NCBI RefSeq assembly: GCF_017939625.1
Contig: NZ_JAGKTC010000002.1
Coordinates: 349,072 to 413,071, forward strand
DNA length: 64,000 nt
Reading direction: 5' to 3'
Origin: Pseudoxanthomonas helianthi
GTDB lineage: Bacteria > Pseudomonadota > Gammaproteobacteria > Xanthomonadales > Xanthomonadaceae
The notes below the pieces were generated by a model. The model saw only the letters and a program-made list of their open reading frames with translations, had not been told where the DNA came from and ran no database searches. This document shows, one piece after another, positions 1-8,052 of the stretch. Each line of letters opens with the position of its first letter. Position 1 is the first letter of the stretch. The translations under genes were made by a program, and so were the position numbers.

Positions 1-3
1 TTT

Positions 4-13
4 GGCGTTGGGA
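4..13 (+). mobile_element. Possible right-hand core (R'-like) of an attC site at the window edge
   Basis: GGCGTTGGGA resembles the conserved GCGTTRRRY cassette junction of integron attC sites; the last base departs from consensus. It lies 14 bases before the start codon of the small membrane-protein gene, where a cassette boundary is expected. The left half of the site would be outside the window. It is supported mainly by the better attC-like site that follows the same gene. Confidence 0.4.
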
Positions 14-26
14 CCGGAGCAAGTTC

Positions 27-461
27 ATGCGTATATTGAAGGCCGCATTGATCTACTTCCTGATTGTCTTTGGCGCCGGCTTCGCTCTCGCCTTTGTCCG
101 ACTGCCCTTCCTGGTGCCACATTTCGGCGTTCGCATCGCCGAGCTGCTTGAAATGCCGGTCATGCTGGCCGTCATTGTTTGGGCGTCCCAGCGTCTGGTA
201 CGCCGCAACCCTGGACTTGGCCGCCTTGCCCGTCTGCTCTCAGGCCTGCTTGCGCTCTCGCTGCTCGTAGGCGCGGAGCTTCTGGTGGCCTATTCCCTTG
301 AGGCTCGTTCCCCGGGCGAGTACATCGCATCCCGGGATCCGGTTTCGGGCGGTGTTTACCTGCTGTCGCTTGTATTCTTCGCCTTGGCACCTGCCTTGTG
401 GAACGGCCGGTCGCGGCACAACAATTCATTCAAGTCGAATCCGCTTCGCGGCTCGGCTTAG
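27..461 (+). CDS. Small membrane protein, probable integron gene cassette
   Basis: The product has 144 residues and I recognise no function. It has about four hydrophobic stretches (near residues 5-25, 40-55, 68-90 and 108-124) and a short basic tail, so an inner-membrane protein is likely. The last dozen residues (NNSFKSNPLRGSA) are encoded by an attC-like site, and the TAG stop lies in the distal arm of that site, as is common for cassette ORFs that run into their attC. The gene begins 14 bases after an attC-core-like GCGTTGGG. No strong ribosome-binding site precedes the ATG. GC content looks lower than in the genes that follow. The open frame is clear; the role is unknown. Confidence 0.6.
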   Translation: MRILKAALIYFLIVFGAGFALAFVRLPFLVPHFGVRIAELLEMPVMLAVIVWASQRLVRRNPGLGRLARLLSGLLALSLLVGAELLVAYSLEARSPGEYIASRDPVSGGVYLLSLVFFALAPALWNGRSRHNNSFKSNPLRGSA

Positions 462-476
462 TTCAGGCGGTAGCTG
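415..476 (+). mobile_element. attC-like recombination site 1 (partly decayed)
   Basis: The site aligns closely with the classical 60-bp attC of aadA-type cassettes: an AACAATTCATTCAAG left part, the inner hairpin CCGC-TTC-GCGG at 441-451, outer arms AAGTCGA and TCGGCTT, then a right end GGCGGTAGCTGC where a functional site has GCGTTAGATGC. Both core boxes are off consensus (CACAAC for YYTAAC on the left, GGTAGCT for GTTAGRY on the right), so recombination competence is doubtful. It contains the stop codon of the upstream membrane-protein gene. Confidence 0.65.
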
Positions 477-492
477 CTGCTGGTGCATCACC

Positions 493-522
493 CAGCCCCG
501 GTAGGCGAGGCCGACGGGGCTG
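493..522. repeat. 8-bp-stem hairpin between the two attC-like sites
   Basis: CAGCCCCG at 493-500 pairs perfectly with CGGGGCTG at 515-522 across a 14-base loop. It could be a terminator-like structure or the stem of a longer attC. There is no T-run, so a classical intrinsic terminator is not supported. Confidence 0.4.
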
Positions 523-523
523 C

Positions 524-586
524 GCCTGACAGTTCGTTGATGCCGACGCCGCTTCGCGCTCTAACTTGATCTGGGCATTACGTGCG
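524..586 (+). mobile_element. attC-like recombination site 2 (decayed)
   Basis: CCTGACAGTTCGTT, then GCCGACGCCGCTTCGCG, then GGGCATTACGTGC, follow the same left arm, inner hairpin and right core order as aadA-type attC sites. The distal outer arm is missing, so the site cannot form the full stem. Together with site 1 it marks an empty or deleted cassette position at the array end. The next gene lies on the opposite strand, which fits the end of the array. Confidence 0.5.
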
Positions 587-644
587 CGAGCGGCGCCTGC
601 TCATGGCCGGTGACCGGAACAGCCCGCCAACCGGGCCGGGCGAC

Positions 645-2546
645 TCAGTTCGCCGCCACCGGCAACACCACCGAGCTCGGCGTGTCCCCGCCGTAATACA
701 CGCTCTGCGTCGCCTTGACGTAGTCCGTCGGTTTCGCGTCGAAGATGTTCGGCACGAAGGTTTGCGGGTTGCGGTCGTACAGCGGGAACAGCGACGACTG
801 CACCTGCACCATGATGCGGTGGCCCGGCAGGATCGTGTGGTCGACGTTCGGCAGGCCGAAGCGATAGCGCTCCACCTTGCCCGGCACCAGCGCGGCGGGC
901 TTGTCGAAACCGTGCGCATAGCGGCCGCGGAAGATCTCGATGCCGACCGGCAACTCGAAGCCCGACATCTCAGGCGTATAGCCGTTGTCGTCCGGATACA
1001 CATCGATCAGCTTTACCACCCAATCGCTGTCGGTGCCGCTGGTGGCTGCGTACAGATCGACCTGCGGCGCGCCCATGATGTGCACGGGCTTGTCCACCGG
1101 CTCGCTGAGGTAGACCAGGGTGTCCGGGCGATCGGTGACGAAGCGCTGGTCGTGCACCAGCCAGGTCGTCCACACGGCGCGGTCGCCCATATGCACCGGG
1201 CGCGGCACGAACGGCACCGGCTTGGACGGATCGGAAACGTATTCGTCATGGCCGCCCGAAGCTGGCGCGGCGAAACCGAGCGATCCATTCGCCTTGAGAT
1301 AAAGCGGCGTCGGCTTGCCCGCCGGCCACTGCTGCGACGCATCCCACTTGTTGACGCCGGTCTGGTAGGTGACCACCGGAGCGATGCGCGGATCGGGCGC
1401 GCCCTTCAGGTAATGGTCGAGGAACGGCTTCATGTAGCGCGTGCGGAATTCCAGCGCGGTGTCGCCGGGGAATTTCAGCGCGCCGAGGCTGTCGCCCTGG
1501 TAGTTCACCCCCGAGTGCCGCCACGGCCCGATGACCAGGTGCAGCCGGTCCTTCGCGTTGGGCTTGTCCTTCAGCGCCTGGTACACCGCCGGTGCGCCAT
1601 AGCTGTCTTCCTGGTCCCATTGGCCGACCACCAGCATCGTCGGCACCGTCAGCGGACGCGCGCCCAGCCACCTGTCCACGGCCTGCTCCGACCAGAACGG
1701 CGTGTAGGCCGGGTTCTGCGCGAGCTTCTGGTAGAACGGGAACTTGTCCACGCCCCACTGCCGCGCGTAGTCGCCGACCGAACCGGCGCGCAGGAATTTC
1801 AGGTAATCGTCGCTGCCGCCGGATGGCACGCTGCCGCCGCTGCCGGCATCGGTGGTCTGCCCGGTGATGTAGTCGAGGTTGGTCACGCGGAACGCGCCGT
1901 TGTGCAGCCAGTCGTCGCCGAGCCAGCCGTCGACCATCGGGCTTTGCGGCACCGCGGCCTTCAGCGCCGGATGCGGGTCGATCGTCGCCATCAGCGAGGT
2001 GAAGCCGAGATAGCTGGAACCGGTGATGCCGACCTTGCCGTTGCTTTCCGGGACGTGCTTCACCAGCCAGTCGATGGTGTCGTAGGCGTCGGTCGATTCA
2101 TCGATGCCGGTGTCATTGAGCGGGCCGCGGATCGGCCGGTTCATCACGTACGCGCCTTCGCTGCCGTCGCGGCCGCGGATGTCCTGGTAGACGCGGATGT
2201 AGCCGTCGTTGACGAACTCGGCGTCCATCAGCGGCAGGATGTCGATGATGCGCGTGCTGGGGATGCGCAGGGTCGCCTTGGCAGCGTTGTACGGGGTGCG
2301 GCTGAGCAGGATCGGACCGTTCTTCGTGCCTTTCCTGAACACGATGACGGTGTAGAGCTTGGTGCCGTCGCGCATCGGGACCATCTCCACGCGGCGCACG
2401 TAGTCGTTCGCCTGTTCGACCTTCTTGTAGGCCGGATACATGTCCGGCGTCATCGGGGTCAGCGGCGTGTCCTGGGCGACGGCGGAAATCGCGCCGGCGA
2501 GGGCGACGCAGAGCAGGGCGGGGACGAACGAACGGGCGCGTGGCAT
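645..2546 (-). CDS. Secreted CocE/NonD-family alpha/beta hydrolase (X-Pro peptidase S15-like)
   Basis: The precursor has 633 residues and hydrolyses an ester, amide or acyl bond of unknown identity, probably in the periplasm. Residues 1-25 form a Sec signal peptide (basic start, hydrophobic core, AVAQ). The alpha/beta-hydrolase core carries the family nucleophile elbow G-S-S-Y-L-G with Ser178. The acid is probably in GQWDQED and the catalytic His in IGPWRHSG. The C-terminal third is the jelly-roll typical of X-Pro dipeptidyl peptidase C domains. The family includes cocaine esterase, glutaryl-7-ACA acylase and alpha-amino-acid ester hydrolases. The open frame continues upstream, but the ATG at 2546 is preceded by AGAGG and starts the signal peptide. 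It is separated from tonB by 83 bases on the same strand. Confidence 0.85.
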   Translation of the reverse strand: MPRARSFVPALLCVALAGAISAVAQDTPLTPMTPDMYPAYKKVEQANDYVRRVEMVPMRDGTKLYTVIVFRKGTKNGPILLSRTPYNAAKATLRIPSTRIIDILPLMDAEFVNDGYIRVYQDIRGRDGSEGAYVMNRPIRGPLNDTGIDESTDAYDTIDWLVKHVPESNGKVGITGSSYLGFTSLMATIDPHPALKAAVPQSPMVDGWLGDDWLHNGAFRVTNLDYITGQTTDAGSGGSVPSGGSDDYLKFLRAGSVGDYARQWGVDKFPFYQKLAQNPAYTPFWSEQAVDRWLGARPLTVPTMLVVGQWDQEDSYGAPAVYQALKDKPNAKDRLHLVIGPWRHSGVNYQGDSLGALKFPGDTALEFRTRYMKPFLDHYLKGAPDPRIAPVVTYQTGVNKWDASQQWPAGKPTPLYLKANGSLGFAAPASGGHDEYVSDPSKPVPFVPRPVHMGDRAVWTTWLVHDQRFVTDRPDTLVYLSEPVDKPVHIMGAPQVDLYAATSGTDSDWVVKLIDVYPDDNGYTPEMSGFELPVGIEIFRGRYAHGFDKPAALVPGKVERYRFGLPNVDHTILPGHRIMVQVQSSLFPLYDRNPQTFVPNIFDAKPTDYVKATQSVYYGGDTPSSVVLPVAAN

Positions 2547-2629
2547 GGCATCGCCTCTGCAAGAAGGGATGCCCCTATCTTCCGCGCGCAGCGCGGGCCG
2601 ATGCAAGTTGCGGGTCCCGTTCGAAAGGA

Positions 2630-3505
2630 TTACTGGTCGACGACTTCGCCGCCCGGCAGGAATTGCCAGGTGCGGGTGATGTGCAGGATGTCGATGTTCT
2701 CGTCGGTCTTCGGCAGCGGCGGGAACGGCGCGGCCAGCCTGACGATGCGCAGTGCGGTGGAATCGAGCAGCGGGATGCCACTGGACTGGATGATCCGGGT
2801 CTGTTCCACCGAACCGTTGCGGCGCACGGCGACGCTGATCACCAGCTGCCCGGCCAGGCGCTTGCGTCGCGCTTCGTCGGGATAGTTGAGGTTGCCCACG
2901 CGCTCGGCGCGCGCGACCCATTCGCGCAGGTATTCGGCGTACACGTATTCGCGCGTGCTGGCGGAGACGAACTTGCGCTTCGGCCGCTTGGCGTACAGCT
3001 CCGAACGCAGGTGGTACTCCGCCGCGAGCCGGGTCATTTCCGCGTCGTGCCGCTCCTTGCGCGGATCGACCTGCGGCGGTGTCGGCTCGGTGGGCGGGCG
3101 CGTCTCGGCGGGCGGCACGCTGGCGTCCGCCTCGCGGGTGCTGACGATGCGGGTTTGCGGCGGAGGCGTGGCGGCGGGAACGGCCACCTGCGGCGGCAGT
3201 GGCGCGGTGCCGGACGGATCGGGCGACAGCTTGCCGGGTCGGTCGTCGCGCGGGCGCTTGGCGAAGTCGCTGTCGCCGCCGCCCTGCTGGTTGGCCGCGG
3301 CGAGGAAGTCGGCCTGCTTCGGGGTCAGCGGCGTCGGCGTCTGCGCCAGCACCACGTCCAGGGTCGGCAGCACCGGCGCGGCGTCGGCCAAGGTGTAGCC
3401 GACGCCCAGCACCAGCAGCCCGTGCACGATCAGCGACAGCGCCAGGGTGGCGCCGAGGCGAGCGCTTTCGCCCGGCCGGGCCGATGCGGGCGCGACGGCC
3501 GCCAC
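2630..3505 (-). CDS. tonB: TonB-type energy transducer
   Basis: The 291-residue protein should couple the proton-motive force (through ExbB/ExbD, not in this window) to outer-membrane receptors. The N-terminal anchor spans residues 17-40 and contains the TonB-type S-x3-H signature (Ser24, His28). A long Pro- and Thr-rich periplasmic spacer covers about residues 43-145, then a charged helix, and a TonB C-terminal domain from about residue 203 (YPDEARRKRLAG through the FPPLP strand). The start is GTG at 3505, one base beyond the gshB stop, which implies translational coupling. Xanthomonads have several TonB paralogues; this gshB-linked copy need not be the main iron-uptake TonB. Confidence 0.8.
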   Translation of the reverse strand: MAAVAPASARPGESARLGATLALSLIVHGLLVLGVGYTLADAAPVLPTLDVVLAQTPTPLTPKQADFLAAANQQGGGDSDFAKRPRDDRPGKLSPDPSGTAPLPPQVAVPAATPPPQTRIVSTREADASVPPAETRPPTEPTPPQVDPRKERHDAEMTRLAAEYHLRSELYAKRPKRKFVSASTREYVYAEYLREWVARAERVGNLNYPDEARRKRLAGQLVISVAVRRNGSVEQTRIIQSSGIPLLDSTALRIVRLAAPFPPLPKTDENIDILHITRTWQFLPGGEVVDQ

Positions 3506-3506
3506 T

Positions 3507-4454
3507 TCAGGCCGCGAGCTTGCGTTCGATCGCGTCGAACAGCAGGCCGGCGATGTTCAGGCCGAACTGCGCATCGAGTTCGCGCACGCAGGTCGGGCTG
3601 GTGACGTTGACTTCGGTCAGGTAGTCGCCGATCACGTCGAGGCCGACGAACAGCATGCCGCGGCGTTTCATCTCGGGCCCGACCTGGGCGGCGATCCAGC
3701 GGTCGCGTTCGCTCAGCGGGCGGCCCTCGCCGCGGCCGCCGGCGGCCAGGTTGCCGCGGAATTCGTCGCCCTGCGGGATCCGCGCCAGCGCGTAGTCGAC
3801 CGGTTCGCCATCGACCAGCAGCACGCGCTTGTCGCCGTCCTTGATCCCGGGGATGAAGCGCTGGGCCAGGGTCAGGTGGCCCGGCCCGACCAGGGTCTCG
3901 AGGATCACGTTGGTGTTCGGGTCGCCGGCCTTGACCCGGAAGATCGAGCGCCCGCCCATGCCGTCGAGCGGTTTCAGCACCGCCTCGCCGTGTTCGTGGA
4001 CGAAGACCTTCAGCGCGGCGGGGTCGCGGCTGACCAGGGTCGGGGGGCAGCATTGCGGGAACAGCAGCGCGGCCAGCTTCTCGTTGAAGTCGCGCAGGCC
4101 CTGCGGGTCGTTGACCACCAGCGCACCAGCCTGCTGGGCGATGCCGAGGACATGGGTGTCGTACAGGTATTCGCCGTCGACCGGTGGATCCTTGCGCATC
4201 AGCACGACCTGGCCGGGGCCGAAGCGCCATTCGGCGAACTCGCCCAGCGTGTACCAGCCGGCCTTGTCCTCCTTCACCGTCAGGGGGGCCGCCGTGGCCA
4301 CCGCCTCGCCGCCGCGCAGGGCCAGCCCGCCGGGGCGGACGTAGTACAGGCGGTGGCCGCGGCGCTGGGCTTCCAGCAGCATGGCGAAGGTGGTGTCCTT
4401 GGCGATCTTGATCGCGGCGATGGGGTCCATCACCACGAGGACGTCGAATGGCAT
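3507..4454 (-). CDS. gshB: Glutathione synthase
   Basis: It joins gamma-glutamylcysteine and glycine using ATP, the second step of glutathione synthesis in the cytoplasm. Its 315 residues match the E. coli enzyme (316). The N-terminal GSH-synthetase domain starts at the first Met, and an ATP-grasp domain follows (KPLDGMGGRSIFR as the glycine-rich loop, VTSPTCVREL near the C terminus as the metal/ATP-binding end). It is the first gene of a minus-strand pair with tonB and is divergent from pilG across 171 bases. The same gshB-tonB versus pilG arrangement is common in Xanthomonadaceae. Confidence 0.95.
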   Translation of the reverse strand: MPFDVLVVMDPIAAIKIAKDTTFAMLLEAQRRGHRLYYVRPGGLALRGGEAVATAAPLTVKEDKAGWYTLGEFAEWRFGPGQVVLMRKDPPVDGEYLYDTHVLGIAQQAGALVVNDPQGLRDFNEKLAALLFPQCCPPTLVSRDPAALKVFVHEHGEAVLKPLDGMGGRSIFRVKAGDPNTNVILETLVGPGHLTLAQRFIPGIKDGDKRVLLVDGEPVDYALARIPQGDEFRGNLAAGGRGEGRPLSERDRWIAAQVGPEMKRRGMLFVGLDVIGDYLTEVNVTSPTCVRELDAQFGLNIAGLLFDAIERKLAA

Positions 4455-4547
4455 GCGTGCGTGTTCCGCGTGTTTTTGTGCCCGCAGATGTTAGCAGGGC
4501 GGTAATGCGACGCAGGTCGCATCGCCGCGTTCAGTTTGCGCCGGAAC

Positions 4548-4576
4548 TTGACAGGGTTCTCACAGACTGGGATATA
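4548..4576 (+). promoter_or_regulatory. Sigma-70-type promoter for the pil-chp cluster
   Basis: A perfect -35 box TTGACA at 4548-4553 is followed after 17 bases by GATATA at 4571-4576 as -10. This gives a leader of about 45 bases before the pilG ATG at 4626. It is the only strong promoter-like pair in the gshB-pilG divergent region. Confidence 0.6.
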
Positions 4577-4625
4577 GGAAGCTTCGCACCGCGGGAGTCT
4601 GCCGCCGCGTGCAGGGGAAAAACTT

Positions 4626-5024
4626 ATGAATAACGAGAACCCGGCCGGCGTGTTCGGCGGCCTGAGGGTCATGGTCATCGACGATTCCAAGACCATCCGC
4701 CGCACCGCGGAGACGTTGCTGCGCCGCGAAGGCTGCGAGGTGGTCACCGCCACCGACGGTTTCGAGGCGTTGGCCAAGATCGCCGACCAGCATCCGCAAA
4801 TCATTTTCGTCGACATCATGATGCCGCGCCTGGACGGCTACCAGACCTGTGCGCTGATCAAGGGCAATTCCGAGTTCAAGGACGTGCCGGTCATCATGCT
4901 GTCATCCAAGGATGGCCTGTTCGACAAGGCCCGCGGCCGCATCGTCGGCTCGCAGCAATACCTGACCAAGCCGTTCACCCGCGAGGAGCTGCTCGGCGCC
5001 ATCCGCAACCACGTCAACGCCTGA
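4626..5024 (+). CDS. pilG: Twitching motility response regulator PilG
   Basis: A single-domain CheY-like receiver of 132 residues that relays phosphate from the ChpA kinase to promote pilus extension. The acidic pair is Asp19-Asp20 (VIDDSKT), the phospho-acceptor is Asp63 (VDIMMP) and the conserved Lys is Lys114 (YLTKPF). There is a short extension before the first strand. It heads the cluster pilG-pilH-pilI-pilJ-chpA, with pilH 8 bases downstream. The family and gene order make the name secure. Confidence 0.95.
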   Translation: MNNENPAGVFGGLRVMVIDDSKTIRRTAETLLRREGCEVVTATDGFEALAKIADQHPQIIFVDIMMPRLDGYQTCALIKGNSEFKDVPVIMLSSKDGLFDKARGRIVGSQQYLTKPFTREELLGAIRNHVNA

Positions 5025-5032
5025 AGAAGAAC

Positions 5033-5401
5033 ATGGCGCGCATCCTCCTGATCGAAGACTCACCCACCGACCGCGCGGTGTTCGCGCAGTTGCTGCAACG
5101 GCATGGCCACGAAGCCCTGATGGCGAGCAACGCCGAGGACGGGCTGGACATGGCCCGCGAATACCACCCCGACCTGGTGCTGCTGGACGTGGTCCTGCCC
5201 GGCATGAGCGGTTTCCAGGCGCTGCGCGCGATGCGCCGCGACCCGGAGACCAGCGGCATTCCGGTGGTCATCGTCAGCACCAAGGGCATGGACACCGACC
5301 GCAACTGGGGCCTGCGCCAGGGCGCGGCGGACTACTTCGTCAAGCCGCCGCAGGAAGACGCGCTGATCGCGCGGATCAACGAGCTGGTGGGAGCCGGCTG
5401 A
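5033..5401 (+). CDS. pilH: Twitching motility response regulator PilH
   Basis: A second stand-alone receiver of 122 residues, which in Pseudomonas acts opposite to PilG, favouring retraction or serving as a phosphate sink. Conserved residues are Glu8-Asp9 (IEDSPTD), Asp52 (LLDVVLP) and Lys104 (YFVKPP). The AAGAAG sequence before the ATG can act as ribosome-binding site. Its TGA shares one base with the pilI start codon, so the two are translationally coupled. Confidence 0.93.
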   Translation: MARILLIEDSPTDRAVFAQLLQRHGHEALMASNAEDGLDMAREYHPDLVLLDVVLPGMSGFQALRAMRRDPETSGIPVVIVSTKGMDTDRNWGLRQGAADYFVKPPQEDALIARINELVGAG

Positions 5402-5934
5402 TGCGCGGGCCGTTCGACATCCTGGCGGAATACGAACGGCGCAGCCTGGGCCACGCGGTGGCGGCGCCGACGCAGGCCGCCGCGACGGACAACATCTGGC
5501 GCGGCGTGGCCTACCGGATCGGCACGCGCCGGCTGGTGTCGCGTTTCGCCGACGTGGTCGAGATCGTGCCGGTGCCGGCGGTGACCCCGGTGCCCGGCGC
5601 GCAGGCCTGGCTGCTGGGCGTGGGCAACCTGCGCGGCAACCTGCTGCCGGTGGTGGACCTGAAGCTGTTCCTCGAAGGCGAGCGCAGCGTGCTGCACGAA
5701 GGCCAGCGCGTGCTGGTGGTGCGCCAGTCCGGCGGCGACGTGGCCGTGCTGATCGACGAACTGTACGGGCAGCGCAGCTTCGACGAACACAACGAAGCCC
5801 CGATCGAAGGATCCGACCAGGGGCGCTACGCGCATTTCATCGACAACGCCTATCGCACCGGCGAGCAGATCTGGGGCGTGTTCGACCTGGACCGCCTGAC
5901 CCGCACCCCTGAATTCCGTCAGGCCGCCGCCTGA
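5401..5934 (+). CDS. pilI: CheW-like adaptor PilI
   Basis: This 177-residue CheW-domain scaffold links the receptor PilJ to the kinase ChpA. The CheW core starts near residue 40 (YRIGTRRLVSRF) and includes LLGVGNLRGNLLPVVDL, the usual strand-turn region of the adaptor. A short variable N-terminal tail precedes it. The start overlaps the last base of pilH. Confidence 0.92.
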   Translation: MRGPFDILAEYERRSLGHAVAAPTQAAATDNIWRGVAYRIGTRRLVSRFADVVEIVPVPAVTPVPGAQAWLLGVGNLRGNLLPVVDLKLFLEGERSVLHEGQRVLVVRQSGGDVAVLIDELYGQRSFDEHNEAPIEGSDQGRYAHFIDNAYRTGEQIWGVFDLDRLTRTPEFRQAAA

Positions 5935-5963
5935 CCCGACCACGAAATACGGAACCGCAGCGC

Positions 5964-8000
5964 ATGAGTACCGCTTCCAACACCGGCTTCCTCGACAGGC
6001 TGCGCAATGCCGGCACCGCCTTCTGGCTGGTGCTGCTGGGCTTGTCGGTGGTGCTGTTCGCCGCCAACACCGGTGTGGCCACCTGGCAGGGCAGCCGCCT
6101 GGCGGGCGCCAGCGCCGGCGCTTCGGACTTGCGCGTGCTGTCGCAGCAGTTGGCGGTGCAGGCGGACACGGCCGCCGGCGGCGACGCCGCGGCGTTCGAG
6201 GCATTCAAGCGTTCCAAGGCGGAAATCGAGAGCAATATCTCCAGCCTGCAGAGCCGCTACGGCAACGAAGTGGGCGTGTCCGACCCGATCAAGCAACTGG
6301 TCGCGACCTGGACGCCGCTGGGCAAGAACGCCGAACAGCTGGTCGCCGGCGAACCCGCGCTGCGCGCGCTGGCCAGCCAGGCCGATGCGTTCAACGCGCG
6401 CGTGCCGCAGCTGCAGGCGCGCCTGGACGAACTGGTGCGCGCGATGTCGACCAGCGGTTCGCCTTCGTCGCAGGTCTACATCGCGTTGCGCGAAGTGGTG
6501 CTGTCCGCCTCGATGGCGCGGCGCCTGTCGGACATCCGCGCCGGCGGCAGCAACACCGCGCTGGCCGGCGACGCGCTGCGCCGCGATGCGGCGCTGTTCG
6601 GCCAGGTCCTCGAAGGCCTGCGCAACGGCAACGCCGAACTGGGCGTCGCCGCGTTGCGCAACGGCCCGGCGCTGGCCGCGCTCGACCAGGCCGAAGTCGA
6701 ATGGAAGGCCATGAGCGGCAACCTGCTCGCGATCCAGGGCAGTGCGCGCAACCTGTTCGCCGCGCAGGCGGCGGCGCGTGGCCTGGCCGCGGGCGCGGAC
6801 AAGCTGCAGGACGACAGCAAGCGCGTGTTCGATGCACTGTCGTCGTTCGGTTCGGTGCGCGACACCCGCTGGTTCCCCAATTTCTGGATTTCGGTGGTCT
6901 CCGGCACCGTGCTGCTGCTGTCGATCGGCGGCCTGCTGTGGAGCCTGTACCGCAGCCGTCAGCGCGAGCAGGACACGCGCTACCAGGCGCAGGTGGAGTT
7001 CAACAGCCGCAACCAGCAGGCGATTCAGCGCCTGCTCGACGAAATCGTGACCCTCGGCGAAGGCGACCTGACCGTCAACGCCAGCGTCACCGAGGACGTC
7101 ACCGGTGCCATCGCCGACGCCATCAACGCCACCATCGACGAACTGCGCCGCCTGGTGGCCACGATCAACGACACCTCGGTGAAGGTGTCCGCCTCGTCGC
7201 AGGAAACCCAGGCCACCGCGCTGCAGCTGGCCGAGGCCGCGCAGCACCAGGCTTCGGAAATCGATTCGGCTTCCAACCGCATCCGCGAAATCGCCGGCAG
7301 CATCGACCAGGTGTCGCGCAACTCCACCGAATCGGCCGACGTGGCCCAGCGTTCGGTGCAGATCGCCGCGCAGGGCGCCAGCGTGGTGCGCAAGACCATC
7401 CAGGGCATGGATTCGATCCGCGACCAGATCCAGGAAACCTCGAAGCGGATCAAGCGGCTGGGCGAGTCGTCGCAGGAAATCGGCTCGATCGTGGAACTGA
7501 TCAACGACATTTCCGAGCAGACCAACATCCTCGCGCTGAACGCGGCGATGCAGGCGGCTTCGGCGGGCGAGGCCGGTCGCGGTTTCGCGGTCGTCGCCGA
7601 CGAAGTGCAGCGCCTCGCCGAACGCACCTCCGGCGCGACCCATCGCATCGAGGCGCTGGTGCAGGCCATTCAGTCCGACACCAACGCCGCGGTCGGCTCG
7701 ATGGAGCAGACCACCGCCGAAGTGGTGTCCGGTGCGCGCCTGGCCGAGGACGCCGGCACCGCGCTGGGCGAAATCGAACGCGTGTCGCAGGACCTCAACG
7801 CCTTGATCCGCAACATCTCCGGCGCGGCCCAGCAGCAGTCGGCCGCCGCGGGCGACATCACCCGGACGATGGGCGTCATCCAGCAGATCACCGCGCAGAC
7901 CTCGCAGGGCGCGGGCCACACCGCCGAGTCGATCGGCCGCCTGGCCCAGCTCGCCGCCGACCTGCGCCGCTCGGTCGCCGACTTCAAGCTGCCGCAGTGA
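5964..8000 (+). CDS. pilJ: Methyl-accepting chemotaxis receptor PilJ
   Basis: This 678-residue inner-membrane receptor senses surface or pilus state. The first membrane helix is near residues 18-40, followed by a long helical periplasmic domain of the PilJ type (about 41-305), a second helix near 306-330, a HAMP-like linker, and the cytoplasmic signalling coiled coil. Its hairpin tip contains the MCP-conserved stretch EQTNILALNAA and GRGFAVVADEVQRLAERT (about residues 511-555). Unlike Pseudomonas, no pilK methyltransferase follows; chpA starts 52 bases later, so how this receptor adapts is open. Confidence 0.93.
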   Translation: MSTASNTGFLDRLRNAGTAFWLVLLGLSVVLFAANTGVATWQGSRLAGASAGASDLRVLSQQLAVQADTAAGGDAAAFEAFKRSKAEIESNISSLQSRYGNEVGVSDPIKQLVATWTPLGKNAEQLVAGEPALRALASQADAFNARVPQLQARLDELVRAMSTSGSPSSQVYIALREVVLSASMARRLSDIRAGGSNTALAGDALRRDAALFGQVLEGLRNGNAELGVAALRNGPALAALDQAEVEWKAMSGNLLAIQGSARNLFAAQAAARGLAAGADKLQDDSKRVFDALSSFGSVRDTRWFPNFWISVVSGTVLLLSIGGLLWSLYRSRQREQDTRYQAQVEFNSRNQQAIQRLLDEIVTLGEGDLTVNASVTEDVTGAIADAINATIDELRRLVATINDTSVKVSASSQETQATALQLAEAAQHQASEIDSASNRIREIAGSIDQVSRNSTESADVAQRSVQIAAQGASVVRKTIQGMDSIRDQIQETSKRIKRLGESSQEIGSIVELINDISEQTNILALNAAMQAASAGEAGRGFAVVADEVQRLAERTSGATHRIEALVQAIQSDTNAAVGSMEQTTAEVVSGARLAEDAGTALGEIERVSQDLNALIRNISGAAQQQSAAAGDITRTMGVIQQITAQTSQGAGHTAESIGRLAQLAADLRRSVADFKLPQ

Positions 8001-8052
8001 GACGACGCCGAATGCGCCCTTCCCACGACACGGCAGCCCAGCGGAGCGCGGC

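Noticed and set aside
1-590. Integron integrase gene
   Set aside because: None lies in the window; if present it must be to the left.
582-2885. A 767-codon open frame on the plus strand
   Set aside because: Antisense to the CocE-family hydrolase, whose catalytic motifs are clear on the minus strand.
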